64,000 nt of DNA from Sphingobacterium sp. UT-1RO-CII-1 (GTDB taxonomy: Bacteria > Bacteroidota > Bacteroidia > Sphingobacteriales > Sphingobacteriaceae), in assembly GCF_026711005.1 (NCBI RefSeq), contig NZ_JAPPVJ010000008.1, forward strand, positions 1 through 64,000. Direction: 5' to 3'. The notes under the pieces are model-generated. The model was not told the DNA's origin. It was given only the letters and a program-made list of their open reading frames with translations, and did not search any database. Below, in pieces: positions 52,553 through 61,570 of this stretch (position 1 is its first letter; each line of letters starts with the position of its first letter). Both the position numbers and the translations under genes were made by a program.

Positions 52553-54655
52553 ATGCTACATCAATCTGGAAAAAATCTAAAACTATCGAAGTTTATCGGG
52601 TTATTTATCATGTTTTATTTAATTGTGTACACCGCTGCTGCGCAAGGAGTGAAACAGGTAGTTTGTTTTGGCCAAAACATTACTTTGGGCGGCACGATGT
52701 TTATGCCCGATAAAAACAACTATCCTGCGCAATTAGCTGCTATGTTGAATGAAACAGTACAAGTAAGTGTGAACGGAAAAAAGCTGGAAGAATATAGTTC
52801 TATGGTTAGTGCCTCAGAATTAGCAGAGTCGATATGGACGTTTCCAGCAGAAAAGGGAGATATGCTGTTAGTGGAGTGGACGAAGGAATTGGCAGATCTG
52901 GCAACTGCACCAGAGAATGAAAACCGGGTAAAACAGTTATTGCGTAGCTTATTGGAAAGAGGAGTGCGTTTCGGATTATTATGGACAGGGCTATATCAGG
53001 TGGAACCAACAAATTTACAGATAGAAAAACAGAAGATGTTGGATTTAGCTTTTGACTCAGGCTTAGAAGTTTTAGATGTCGGCTCGCTATTAGCAACAGA
53101 TGACGTGTTGATGACCGCAGACAAGGAATTGACTTCGATAGGTGCATCTGCTATTGCAAAGCGTGTTTATGAGCATGTACAAACCCCGCTAAAAGCTGAA
53201 CGCACTTATGTGTATCCAGAGGCTAAACGTACGAATTTTAACGGTTATGTAGGAAGTAGTTTTAAATTTAAAGGTAGAGATGCTATTGTTGTTGCACCTA
53301 AATTGGTAGCCGAGGGTAAACCTTGGGTGTGGCGGGCACGTTTTTGGGGGCATGAGCCCCAGTTTGATATTGCAATGCTGGAGCGGGGCTATCACGTGGT
53401 GTATTGTGATGTAGCAGAACTTTTTGGAAACGAAGAAAGTAACGCCCTGTGGAATGACTTTTATGGAATGCTGCAGGGTAAGGGATTTGCAGAAAAAGCG
53501 GTAATGGAAGGTATGAGCCGGGGCGGTATGTATGTGTACAACTGGCTGCTGAAATATCCTGAACGTGTAGCGGCTGTTTATGCAGATGCACCAGTACTCG
53601 ATCCAAGGAGTTGGCCTGGAGGTAAGGGGGCTGGGAAGGGAAGTCCTAGCGATTGGGAACTTTTTAAGAAAGTATATGGGTTGACTGAGGTAGAAGCATT
53701 AACGTATAAAAAAACGCCCTTAGAAAGGGCAGCAGAGGTGGCAAGGACGAGAGTTCCGTTAATACATGTGGTGGGAGATGTGGATGATGTAGTGCCCGTG
53801 GCAGAGAATAGCGGAATTTTTGAGCAGCGTATCAAAGCTGCTAAAGGAGATATAACTATTGTTCATAAAGCACATATTGGTCATCATCCACATAGTTTGC
53901 CTAATCCGCAGCTTATTGTTGACTTTATACTTCGTGCTGAAAGCCGTAAAATAAATTTTGCTAAGATAGCTGCTCCTGGAGCAGAGTACAGGGTAGGAGC
54001 AGGCTGGAAAGAGGGGGCGGGCTGGTGGGGACAGCATGCGGATATTGATAGTCTGTTGCTGGAAAAAGAAGGACAATTGGATGTGCTTTTTGTAGGAAAT
54101 TCGATAACGCAAGGTTTAGGAGGAAATAGGAGTAAATTGGCCTATAAGCCTGCTGCAAAAGAAATTTTTGAACAGCAGCTACATGGGTATACATGGGAGT
54201 CGGCAGGGATTGCAGGAGATCGGACACAGCATGTTTTTTGGCGATTGAAGAATGGAAAGTATAAAAATGCTAAACCTAAAGCAATAGTTTTAACAATAGG
54301 GGTTAATAACTTCTTGGACGGCGATTCTGCGGAGGAAATAGCGGAAGCGATCATGGATATTCATAATTGGGTGTTGGAAGAGATGCCCCATACTAAACTC
54401 TTTCTGACAGGTCCATTGCCCGTAGGCTTGTCTGTAGAAGACCCTCGTAGAAAGAAGTATGATGCTATACAAGAAATATTGAAAGAGAGCGTTAAAGGTA
54501 CTAAAGCCATATATATACCTATGACGGATGTGTTTATTCAAGACGACGGAACAATAGCTCTTGAAGATTATTCGAAAGACGGAATTCATCTGAATACAGA
54601 GGGGTATAGAAAGTGGGCAGTAGCAATAGGGCAAATTTTAAAGACGAAAAAGTAG
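52553..54655 (+). CDS. Three-domain secreted esterase (pseudo-SGNH, alpha/beta hydrolase, SGNH)
   Basis: The 700 residues begin with a signal peptide (about 12-30). The first domain (about 35-215) has the SGNH layout, but the block I Ser is replaced (FGQNITLGG in place of GDSIT). The second (about 220-465) is an alpha/beta hydrolase with nucleophile elbow GMSRGG and a late His (KAHIGHHPH). The third (about 490-695) is a complete SGNH hydrolase with VGNSIT, GVNNF and the DGIHLN block V. It probably deacylates a polysaccharide in the periplasm. The GH16 gene follows after 50 bp. Confidence 0.8.
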   Translation: MLHQSGKNLKLSKFIGLFIMFYLIVYTAAAQGVKQVVCFGQNITLGGTMFMPDKNNYPAQLAAMLNETVQVSVNGKKLEEYSSMVSASELAESIWTFPAEKGDMLLVEWTKELADLATAPENENRVKQLLRSLLERGVRFGLLWTGLYQVEPTNLQIEKQKMLDLAFDSGLEVLDVGSLLATDDVLMTADKELTSIGASAIAKRVYEHVQTPLKAERTYVYPEAKRTNFNGYVGSSFKFKGRDAIVVAPKLVAEGKPWVWRARFWGHEPQFDIAMLERGYHVVYCDVAELFGNEESNALWNDFYGMLQGKGFAEKAVMEGMSRGGMYVYNWLLKYPERVAAVYADAPVLDPRSWPGGKGAGKGSPSDWELFKKVYGLTEVEALTYKKTPLERAAEVARTRVPLIHVVGDVDDVVPVAENSGIFEQRIKAAKGDITIVHKAHIGHHPHSLPNPQLIVDFILRAESRKINFAKIAAPGAEYRVGAGWKEGAGWWGQHADIDSLLLEKEGQLDVLFVGNSITQGLGGNRSKLAYKPAAKEIFEQQLHGYTWESAGIAGDRTQHVFWRLKNGKYKNAKPKAIVLTIGVNNFLDGDSAEEIAEAIMDIHNWVLEEMPHTKLFLTGPLPVGLSVEDPRRKKYDAIQEILKESVKGTKAIYIPMTDVFIQDDGTIALEDYSKDGIHLNTEGYRKWAVAIGQILKTKK

Positions 54656-54705
54656 TTATTCAGGATTTAAGGAAATAAGAATTATAAAAACTAAGGTAAA
54701 CGATA

Positions 54706-55539
54706 ATGTTACAGAGGAAATTAGCAACATTAATAGTAGGAGGGCTTTTTATAATGTCTTCATGTGCTGTGACGAACAAAATTGGCGAAAGGAAGCATAT
54801 TTATGTACAGCAGGAGGGGCGGGAAGATAAAAAATGGAAGTTGGTATGGCAGGACGACTTTAACGGAACAGTAATAGATACAAGCAAGTGGACAAGAATA
54901 CCGGCAGGTAGTTCAGATTGGAATAGGCACATGAGTATAGATGATGCTTGCTTTAAGATGGAGAATGGAAAGCTGCATTTGTTAGGAATTAATAACCCAG
55001 ATACAAGCGTGGACCCTCGGCCTTACTTGACGGGAGGAATATGGAGTAAAGGTAAATTTGCATTTCAATATGGACGGGTGGAGATACGTGCAAAACTTGG
55101 TAGTGCGCAGGGAGCGTGGCCAGCAATGTGGATGCTGGCCGAGTTGGATAAGTATGGGAAATATCCCAGAAATGGAGAGATTGATATTATGGAGCACCTT
55201 AATTTTGATAAAATTATATACCAAACTACACACTCATATTATACGCTGGATTTAGGTGAAAAAACAAACCCGCCCCATCATGGTACTGCACAGATTGATG
55301 CAGGAGTTTATAATACATATGGGATAAGCTGGTATCCAGATCGTATTGTTTTCCAATTGAACGGGAAGGATACTTTTACATATCCGCGGGTAGAAGGTGT
55401 AGACGCTTCGCAATGGCCGTACGATCAGCCTTTCTTTTTATTAATAGACCAACAGTTGGGAGGAAGCTGGGTAGGAGAGGTGGACAGAAAACAGTTGCCT
55501 GTAGAGATGGTGATTGACTGGGTGAAGGTGTATCAGTAA
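54706..55539 (+). CDS. GH16-family glycoside hydrolase lipoprotein
   Basis: The 277 residues comprise a lipoprotein signal (IMSSCAV, Cys about 20) and a GH16 beta-jelly-roll domain. The catalytic signature GEIDIMEHL (nucleophile Glu, Asp, acid/base Glu, about 157-165) and the substrate-cleft pattern AWPAMWML are present. This GH16 type cleaves beta-1,3 or mixed beta-glucans such as laminarin. Its placement behind the triple-domain esterase suggests that acylated beta-glucan is degraded at the cell surface; the exact glycan is inference. Confidence 0.9.
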   Translation: MLQRKLATLIVGGLFIMSSCAVTNKIGERKHIYVQQEGREDKKWKLVWQDDFNGTVIDTSKWTRIPAGSSDWNRHMSIDDACFKMENGKLHLLGINNPDTSVDPRPYLTGGIWSKGKFAFQYGRVEIRAKLGSAQGAWPAMWMLAELDKYGKYPRNGEIDIMEHLNFDKIIYQTTHSYYTLDLGEKTNPPHHGTAQIDAGVYNTYGISWYPDRIVFQLNGKDTFTYPRVEGVDASQWPYDQPFFLLIDQQLGGSWVGEVDRKQLPVEMVIDWVKVYQ

Positions 55540-55625
55540 AGATTTTATGTATGGCTGTAATGTTCTTAAACAAGGTTAAATAGGGGTTAGAATATTTAAA
55601 TATAGGGAGATTTTACACTGTATTT

Positions 55626-56732
55626 ATGAAAGGGTTGTTTTTGGTGTTTGCTCTTTTGTTTTCTCTGTATACTGGTTATGCACAAATTAGGTTTGTCGAT
55701 CGAGATACAGGGCTGGGGGTTCCTGCTGTCAATATTTACAGTGAGAAAGGAACTTTGCTAGGCTTTACAGATAAAGAGGGCGTACTCTCGCTACTTGAAA
55801 ACGTAGATCAGAAGAACTTATGGCCTCTTAAGATAACAGTTCAGCATATTTCTTACGAACAGATGAGTTGGGTCATAAACAGTGCTGCGGAAGAGCAGAC
55901 TTATAGTTTAAGTCCCCGATCTAATATTATTGAAGATATAGCGATCAATGCAACAACACCCAAAGAAGTGATTGTTTTGAAAGGCTACTATCGTTCGTTG
56001 GAGACTTTTGATTTGAAGCAAAAGTATTTTGTTGACGGTATAATGGAGTATTATATTCCGATAGCAAAAGGAAAACCTAAGTATAGGCTTTTGGAATATA
56101 GAGTTTTTCAGGACTCGGCGCTTTTAAAAGAATATAATGAAAAGATGGGGCCCTTTTTTCAGATACCTAGAGTTCCTAAATTAGTTGAAATAAAGCTGTC
56201 GAAACGATTGAGCAAGTTGGACGTACAGGAGGTCGAGAATGGACGGACTGCTTTATTAAAAGAAGGGAAGAAAGTTGGATACATAACACAATCGGAAGAA
56301 AAAGGAAGCACACAATTCTATATAGATATGGTATTGCCCGATTCTGTAAAAAAAGAGAAAATATTTAGACTGGAGGCAAGGACTAAAAGTGCTGTACAGA
56401 TGGAGAATTATTCATCAATGGATATAGAAGAGATCGACTATAGAAATTTACAAAGTATATATCAGAATATAGTTGCTACTATAAAACGAAAGTCGGTTTT
56501 TGGACGCATTCCTTATGAAAGTTTAAACGAGTTTTATGTGATTGAACGTTCTTTTATAAGCATGGCTGAATATAAAGAGATTGAAAAAAATCTTGTTAAA
56601 AGTATTTATAAAACTGTCGAAAAGAGTAGCTATAAAAACAAGTTTTGGGAGAATCTTGACGAATATAATATTCCACCTGTTCAAGAAGGGTTGCAAGAGA
56701 AGCTAGGTGGCAAGTTGCAATTTATTAAATAA
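55626..56732 (+). CDS. Secreted CarboxypepD_reg-like protein, paralogue of 51366
   Basis: The 368 residues comprise a signal peptide (to about 19), a beta-sandwich domain (IRFVDRDTGLGVPAVNIYSE) and the same C-terminal family region, ending FWENLDEYNIPPVQEGLQEK. Similarity to 51366-52460 is clear along the whole length but moderate, so the duplication is old. The two copies bracket the esterase/GH16 pair. Confidence 0.75.
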   Translation: MKGLFLVFALLFSLYTGYAQIRFVDRDTGLGVPAVNIYSEKGTLLGFTDKEGVLSLLENVDQKNLWPLKITVQHISYEQMSWVINSAAEEQTYSLSPRSNIIEDIAINATTPKEVIVLKGYYRSLETFDLKQKYFVDGIMEYYIPIAKGKPKYRLLEYRVFQDSALLKEYNEKMGPFFQIPRVPKLVEIKLSKRLSKLDVQEVENGRTALLKEGKKVGYITQSEEKGSTQFYIDMVLPDSVKKEKIFRLEARTKSAVQMENYSSMDIEEIDYRNLQSIYQNIVATIKRKSVFGRIPYESLNEFYVIERSFISMAEYKEIEKNLVKSIYKTVEKSSYKNKFWENLDEYNIPPVQEGLQEKLGGKLQFIK

Positions 56733-56878
56733 GGTTAAATAATTTGTTATTGACTTAGGAACTAAGTCTAAAATGTTTGACGTTAAAGCTTTTTCAACAT
56801 CACCGAAGAGTTGCTACATAAGGATATTGATAGCATTTTCGGTGATGATTAAAGCGACACATAGTATCTTCGCTGTGT

Positions 56879-59536
56879 TTATAAGTTAAACCAGTAATTT
56901 ATCTTCAGCATAAACGTGTTGGTTGCCGGAAGGCCAAACATATGATCGAGGTTGTTTCCCCATCCGGAATAATATCTGGCATCTTGTCCCGAACGGTTGT
57001 GTTCCCAAACGAAGTGTATGGTTGAGCCGGGAAGATATTCCCATCGAGCGACTAAGTTGGAGCGAAATTCATTGAAACTGAAATTAGGGTTTTTAAAAGT
57101 CATTTTATTATTGCCCTGCTCGACGTGATAGTGATCGTTCTGTTCGGTGATTTCATGGGCTTGAAAAGCCGAAAAGCGATCTTCATAGCGGCTCGCACGT
57201 GTGTCGGCAGCGAGCTTGAAATTGTCGTATTTTGCTACCGATGTAAACGGAGATCCGTAATATTGTATGGAAAGGTCGGGTGTTATATTTGTTTGGAAGT
57301 TTAATGTAAAGCCGTAGGTCTCTTGTTTCATTCGCCCCATGAGATAGGCTGTCTGATCGCTCCAGTCACTGGATGTAACGGTGTTGACGTATTGCAGATC
57401 GTCTGTGTTCTGTGCATAGTTGAGCTGCCCTGTTAGCAGTACATGATTGCCTAAACGTAGGGTTAAGCTAGGGTTGATGGTGTTATAGCTTGTTTCTTGG
57501 TTGAAGAAGTGTTGGCCAATGTAATTTAGTTTAAACATTGTTTTTTTAGCACGGTCTGTACTGAATAGGAACTCAGTTTTTATATTAGGATTGTAACGGA
57601 TATCCGGGCCTCCTCTGAGGCGGCGGCTATCTACGGTGTTCCAGCTGAAAGTTTCTTTGATATCAGTTTCAAAGCGGTGTTTGGTGGTTAAGCTACGGAA
57701 ACGGATCGCTACGTTGTTGTTGGTTGGGCGACCGCCATAGTTCCATATGTTTTTTTGCGTTAAGTTGATTCCTGCAAAACGAAAAGGCCCCCAAGGGTCG
57801 GTTTTTCGGAAAGCGATTTCGCTTTCATTAGCTTTATAATCAGATTCGCGAAGGTAACCGACGTCGTTTAGGTCAAAACCGGGAGATGACCAACTAAAAG
57901 TTTGTGAATAATTCCATTGGGCATTGCCTTTCTTCCCCACCTTGACATAACCGCCTGTGCCTAGTAAGCTGTTTTTATCGGGATCGAGGTTGAGGTAGCC
58001 AACGCCAGATTCGCGATGGTAATAATGGGTAGCGTTCATTTTGGTGTTCAAGATAGCTTCAGGCGATCCGTTGATCGTGCTGAACATACCTTTGGCATCA
58101 ATATAGTACAGACGATTGGCAAAGTATTGGGTAAAGTCTATGCCTGTAGTAAAAGCATTCTCAATCATCAGTTCTTTTAAATGATCTTGGTTGCCCAATT
58201 TACGATTGACAGAGGTAACCATAGCGCCAAGTAGGGTGTTGCCTTCCCAGTTTTTCTGCACACGTGCTACGGTGTAGTTGGTGAGTGGCTCGGTAATTTC
58301 CCGGCTTCCCACGCCATCACGCATGACTTTACTACTGGTTTGTGCTGTAATGCTTTCGAGTAGTCCTACTGTAACACCGTTTTTGTTTGTACCGGTAAGT
58401 TTTAAAGCGCCTAAGATAGGAATGTAGGAAGGTGTGCCGGAAAAACTAGTGTTGTTATCAATGTTTTTGGGGCGATAGGTGGGCATAGCACCAATACGCC
58501 GGGAATAAAACATCATACCGCCTTCGTTATTGTCAAACTCAAGAATGTGTCGGCCTTCTAAGAAAAAAGGACGTTTTTCATCGTAAAAAGTTTCATAGGC
58601 CGAGAGGTTCATAACGGATGGATCTAATTCGACCTGTCCGTAGTCGGGGTTGATGGTTACATCCATAGTAAAGTCGTTGATGGCCGCTTTAAGATCAAGA
58701 CCGCCACTTATAGTCCCTTTACTTCCTTTTTGGAATGGACTGTTCTCGATTTTAGGATCACGTGTATATTTTGTAAGCACGTGTGGAAGTATTTCTATGC
58801 CTCGGGGCTTAGGAAGGTCTGTCATGCCGTGCATTTCGCCAAAAGAAAATACGTGACCATTATTTTTGATGGGAATGAGGCTCCAGTTTTGAACTTCATT
58901 GTTTTTACGGATGATACGACGCACATGAAGCCCCCATATACCATCTTCGTTTTTTTGGGTATAACGTAATTGGCTGAAGGGGATACGTAATTCGGCTGTC
59001 CAAGAGGAGTCGGCCATGTTAATGTGTGTTTTGCCTTCCCATACCGCATTCCAGCTCAGGTTGACTGATAGTTTGTCGGTGACGGTGAGATCGGTTTTAT
59101 TGCCACCCAGATTGATATTGAATTCGGAGGCAACACGGTAGTCATGGTAAGTGTCAAAGGCTATGCTAATGAGGTCGCCGTTGCTGTTGTCATCTCGGTT
59201 GCCAATGAAAGCATTCATAGTTTCGGGATGTGCATCTTTGCAGTAGACCCCGATATAGATGTTCTCTTGGTCGTAGAATATTTTCATACGTGTCCATGAA
59301 TCGGTATGTACACGTTCGAAGGGAATGACTTGGGAAAACTTTTCCGACCATTGCCCTTTAGTTTGCCAGAGTTCATCGTCCAGCTTTCCGTCTATTTTTG
59401 GCCGCTCCTGATCCAAACGGGTAGCCTGATAGGTTCTTTTGTAGGCATCTGCAAAAGTGACGACTTCTTCCCTTGGGTTTTGCGCATAGCAAAGGCTATG
59501 TAAGAATAGAAAAAGTAGAGGGAGCTGGTATTTCAT
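56879..59536 (-). CDS. DUF5916 outer-membrane protein with CBM9-like N-terminus
   Basis: The 885 residues comprise a signal peptide (to about 18), a carbohydrate-binding family-9-like domain (PKIDGKLDDELW, about 46-57, to about 225) and a DUF5916 beta-barrel region. The latter contains TINPDYGQVELDPSVMNLSA (about 292-311) and FYDEKRPFFLEGR, and the chain ends in an aromatic residue (INYWFNL) as expected for an outer-membrane barrel. The role is unproven; export or surface display of a glycan-related ligand is possible. It is convergent with the preceding gene. Confidence 0.85.
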   Translation of the reverse strand: MKYQLPLLFLFLHSLCYAQNPREEVVTFADAYKRTYQATRLDQERPKIDGKLDDELWQTKGQWSEKFSQVIPFERVHTDSWTRMKIFYDQENIYIGVYCKDAHPETMNAFIGNRDDNSNGDLISIAFDTYHDYRVASEFNINLGGNKTDLTVTDKLSVNLSWNAVWEGKTHINMADSSWTAELRIPFSQLRYTQKNEDGIWGLHVRRIIRKNNEVQNWSLIPIKNNGHVFSFGEMHGMTDLPKPRGIEILPHVLTKYTRDPKIENSPFQKGSKGTISGGLDLKAAINDFTMDVTINPDYGQVELDPSVMNLSAYETFYDEKRPFFLEGRHILEFDNNEGGMMFYSRRIGAMPTYRPKNIDNNTSFSGTPSYIPILGALKLTGTNKNGVTVGLLESITAQTSSKVMRDGVGSREITEPLTNYTVARVQKNWEGNTLLGAMVTSVNRKLGNQDHLKELMIENAFTTGIDFTQYFANRLYYIDAKGMFSTINGSPEAILNTKMNATHYYHRESGVGYLNLDPDKNSLLGTGGYVKVGKKGNAQWNYSQTFSWSSPGFDLNDVGYLRESDYKANESEIAFRKTDPWGPFRFAGINLTQKNIWNYGGRPTNNNVAIRFRSLTTKHRFETDIKETFSWNTVDSRRLRGGPDIRYNPNIKTEFLFSTDRAKKTMFKLNYIGQHFFNQETSYNTINPSLTLRLGNHVLLTGQLNYAQNTDDLQYVNTVTSSDWSDQTAYLMGRMKQETYGFTLNFQTNITPDLSIQYYGSPFTSVAKYDNFKLAADTRASRYEDRFSAFQAHEITEQNDHYHVEQGNNKMTFKNPNFSFNEFRSNLVARWEYLPGSTIHFVWEHNRSGQDARYYSGWGNNLDHMFGLPATNTFMLKINYWFNL

Positions 59537-59782
59537 GGATATGTAGTTGAGCTTTTTTAAACGTTGTATATTTTTTAGTTTTTCTTACAATAAACAAAAA
59601 CTAAATAGTATAGCTGTGTTCAGGTATTTAAGGTTAGTAAAAAAATGACAGACCGAAAATACTAAATTCAACTCAAGAGAAAGATAGTTATCTCGAAAAT
59701 GTTACGTTATAAGCATTTGTGATTTATCTCTACCGATATTTAGGTGTTGGTAGCAGAAATGTTGAGTGGTAGAATGAAAGGA

Positions 59783-59808
59783 GACTGTCGTTATGGAAGC
59801 CGACAGTC
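59783..59808 (-). terminator. Likely terminator of the nrdA-to-HAD gene run
   Basis: GACTGTCG (59783-59790) and CGACAGTC (59801-59808) form an 8-bp stem 12 bp past the stop of the HAD gene on the minus strand. Only a short, imperfect T-run follows. Confidence 0.5.
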
Positions 59809-59819
59809 CCTTGTTGTTT

Positions 59820-60263
59820 TTAGAAAAACCATTTTTTTCGACTCTTTTTTCTTCCATTTCGGTGTGCGTTTTCATTTTTTAGTTGATGTGAAAACTCTTT
59901 TCCTTCAGGGTGTAGCATGTTCCAAATGTCGAGCCAACCTAAAAAGCCACCTATATTACGGTCGTCTATGAAGATATCGGCGTCAATCTTTCGGCTAAAT
60001 CCGCCCTCGATAGTCTCGCCTGGGTAATTTTCATTGATTGCGTAAAAGGTAATATTATTTGCTGTACAAAAATCTACAGCCTCTTCTAATCTTTTACCTT
60101 TTCTATAGGTCCACAAAATTAACCGGTGTCCTTTTAGTTGTAACGCTTTTAAGGTGGTGAAACAGTATTCCATTTCTTTGCCTATAGCAGGATACTTATG
60201 TTCTACTATTGTGCCATCAAAATCGATAGCAATTATTTTTCCTGTAGTAGCGATAAAGTTCAT
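59820..60263 (-). CDS. HAD-superfamily phosphatase (BT0820-like)
   Basis: The 147 residues begin with the HAD nucleophile motif IAIDFDGTIV (about 10-19), followed by RLILWTYRKG as motif II (Thr) and the acidic motif DIFIDDRNIGG (about 95-105). This matches the small cap-less Bacteroidota phosphatases of the BT0820 type. The substrate is unknown. The basic C-terminal tail is an addition. It is the last gene of the minus-strand run. Confidence 0.8.
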   Translation of the reverse strand: MNFIATTGKIIAIDFDGTIVEHKYPAIGKEMEYCFTTLKALQLKGHRLILWTYRKGKRLEEAVDFCTANNITFYAINENYPGETIEGGFSRKIDADIFIDDRNIGGFLGWLDIWNMLHPEGKEFSHQLKNENAHRNGRKKSRKKWFF

Positions 60264-60274
60264 TGCGTTTGTTT

Positions 60275-60583
60275 CTATAGTGACTTTTTACTGTATTTTG
60301 CTCTAAGTTTTATTTTCTCCTTCTCTCTTTTCAATAGGAGCTCTGCAATAATTTGACCCGATAAAATATCTCTTGTGTTGTTTTCTAAAGCATGGCGAAC
60401 AGTTTCTTCTGCTACATCAATACGATAAAGTATGCTTAGTAGCTTATTGAAATCAGTAGCTATGAGATTATTGAGGTATTTACTTAACATGTCGAATTGT
60501 TCTTGCTTTGATTTTTTATGGAAATCTTGGCTACCGACTTGAAGTTGGTCCACTAAATATGTTATTGCATGTATATCTTCCAT
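60275..60583 (-). CDS. Small helical protein, 102 aa, paralogue of its upstream neighbour
   Basis: An all-helical, soluble protein. The segment NKLLSILYRIDVAEETVRHA (about 51-70), followed by SGQIIAELLLKREK, aligns with the neighbour at 60590. Such proteins are common in Bacteroidota next to housekeeping genes; their function is unknown. The 6-bp gap suggests co-translation of the two. Confidence 0.65.
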   Translation of the reverse strand: MEDIHAITYLVDQLQVGSQDFHKKSKQEQFDMLSKYLNNLIATDFNKLLSILYRIDVAEETVRHALENNTRDILSGQIIAELLLKREKEKIKLRAKYSKKSL

Positions 60584-60589
60584 AATATG

Positions 60590-60919
60590 TTAAATCATTT
60601 CTTTTAAAGATGGAGAGCTTTGGTAAGACTGGTTTTGTTTTTCTAATATCATGACAGCAGCTATTTGTCCGTAGGATATATGTTGCGCTTTGTTTCTATG
60701 AAATATACTTTGAATTTCTTTATCAGAAATGTTAACCCGTTTTAAAATAGATAAAAACTGCCTTCTGTTAAATTGTAGAAGATCATCGAGGTAGTTTGTT
60801 AAAATGTTTTTTAGTTGTTGGAACGCTCTAGAATCTACATGGGGTAATTTGTCCGTGTATTTAAGAAAGCCTAGTAGTTCTTCCAGTTGTTCTGTTGTAA
60901 TTCTTGGTAGTGTATGCAT
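60590..60919 (-). CDS. Small helical protein, 109 aa
   Basis: The same fold as the downstream gene: RQFLSILKRVNISDKEIQSI (about 57-76), then SYGQIAAVMILEKQ. No motif indicates an activity. It lies 14 bp after the gpmA stop, so it belongs to the nrdA-gpmA transcript. Confidence 0.65.
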   Translation of the reverse strand: MHTLPRITTEQLEELLGFLKYTDKLPHVDSRAFQQLKNILTNYLDDLLQFNRRQFLSILKRVNISDKEIQSIFHRNKAQHISYGQIAAVMILEKQNQSYQSSPSLKEMI

Positions 60920-60933
60920 ATTGTATGAACTCT

Positions 60934-61527
60934 CTAATTTTTTTCATTCGGACTTGTGTCAATTTCATAGGTTATGGGTTGTCCCGTTGCTATTTCTGTT
61001 TTAAGTATCTCTTGAGGAGTTAGGTGGTCCAGATACATGATTAAAGCCCTGAGGCTATTTCCATGGGCTGCGATGAGGACATTTTTATTTTTCTGTAATT
61101 GGGGCAGGATAAATTTTTGATAATAAGGTATTACACGATTGTAAGTGTCCTTTAAGCTTTCCCCTCCTGGAGGCGCTGTTTCAAACGAGCGTCGCCATAG
61201 CTGTACTTGATCATCACCGTATTTTTTGGCTGTTTCAGCTTTGTTTAGACCTTCAAGTGTGCCATAAGCACGTTCGTTGAGGGCTTCATCTATGATAACA
61301 GGTATGTCTGGCTTTTTTATCGTTTGTAGTATGATTTTTAAGGTATGTTGAGCTCTGATTAGTTTAGAAGTGAACGCAATGTCTATCTGTTCCTTTTCTA
61401 GAAATCTTCCGGCTCTTTTTGCCTCCTCTTTACCAATTTCGGTAATATCTACATCTTGCCAGCCTGTGAAACGGTTTTCGAGGTTCCACTGTGATTGTCC
61501 GTGACGTACTAAAAATAATTTTGCCAT
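60934..61527 (-). CDS. gpmA: 2,3-bisphosphoglycerate-dependent phosphoglycerate mutase
   Basis: The 197 residues start with the phosphohistidine motif LVRHGQSQWN (about 6-15) and continue FTGWQDVDITEIGKEEA (about 21-37). The second catalytic His lies in VLIAAHGNSLRAL. It interconverts 3- and 2-phosphoglycerate in glycolysis. It is shorter than the 250-residue E. coli enzyme but near the size of the short Bacteroidota form. It is located between nrdA and the two small helical proteins. Confidence 0.9.
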   Translation of the reverse strand: MAKLFLVRHGQSQWNLENRFTGWQDVDITEIGKEEAKRAGRFLEKEQIDIAFTSKLIRAQHTLKIILQTIKKPDIPVIIDEALNERAYGTLEGLNKAETAKKYGDDQVQLWRRSFETAPPGGESLKDTYNRVIPYYQKFILPQLQKNKNVLIAAHGNSLRALIMYLDHLTPQEILKTEIATGQPITYEIDTSPNEKN

Positions 61528-61570
61528 ATGCTTTTGTTTTAGAGTGAATATTTAAGTTGTTTTGCTTTTG

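Noticed and set aside
56752..56847. Hairpins GACTTAG/CTAAGTC and CATCACCGAA/TTCGGTGATG between convergent genes at 56.8 kb, as strong terminators
   Set aside because: Complementarity is real but neither is followed by a clear T-run; left unannotated as terminators.
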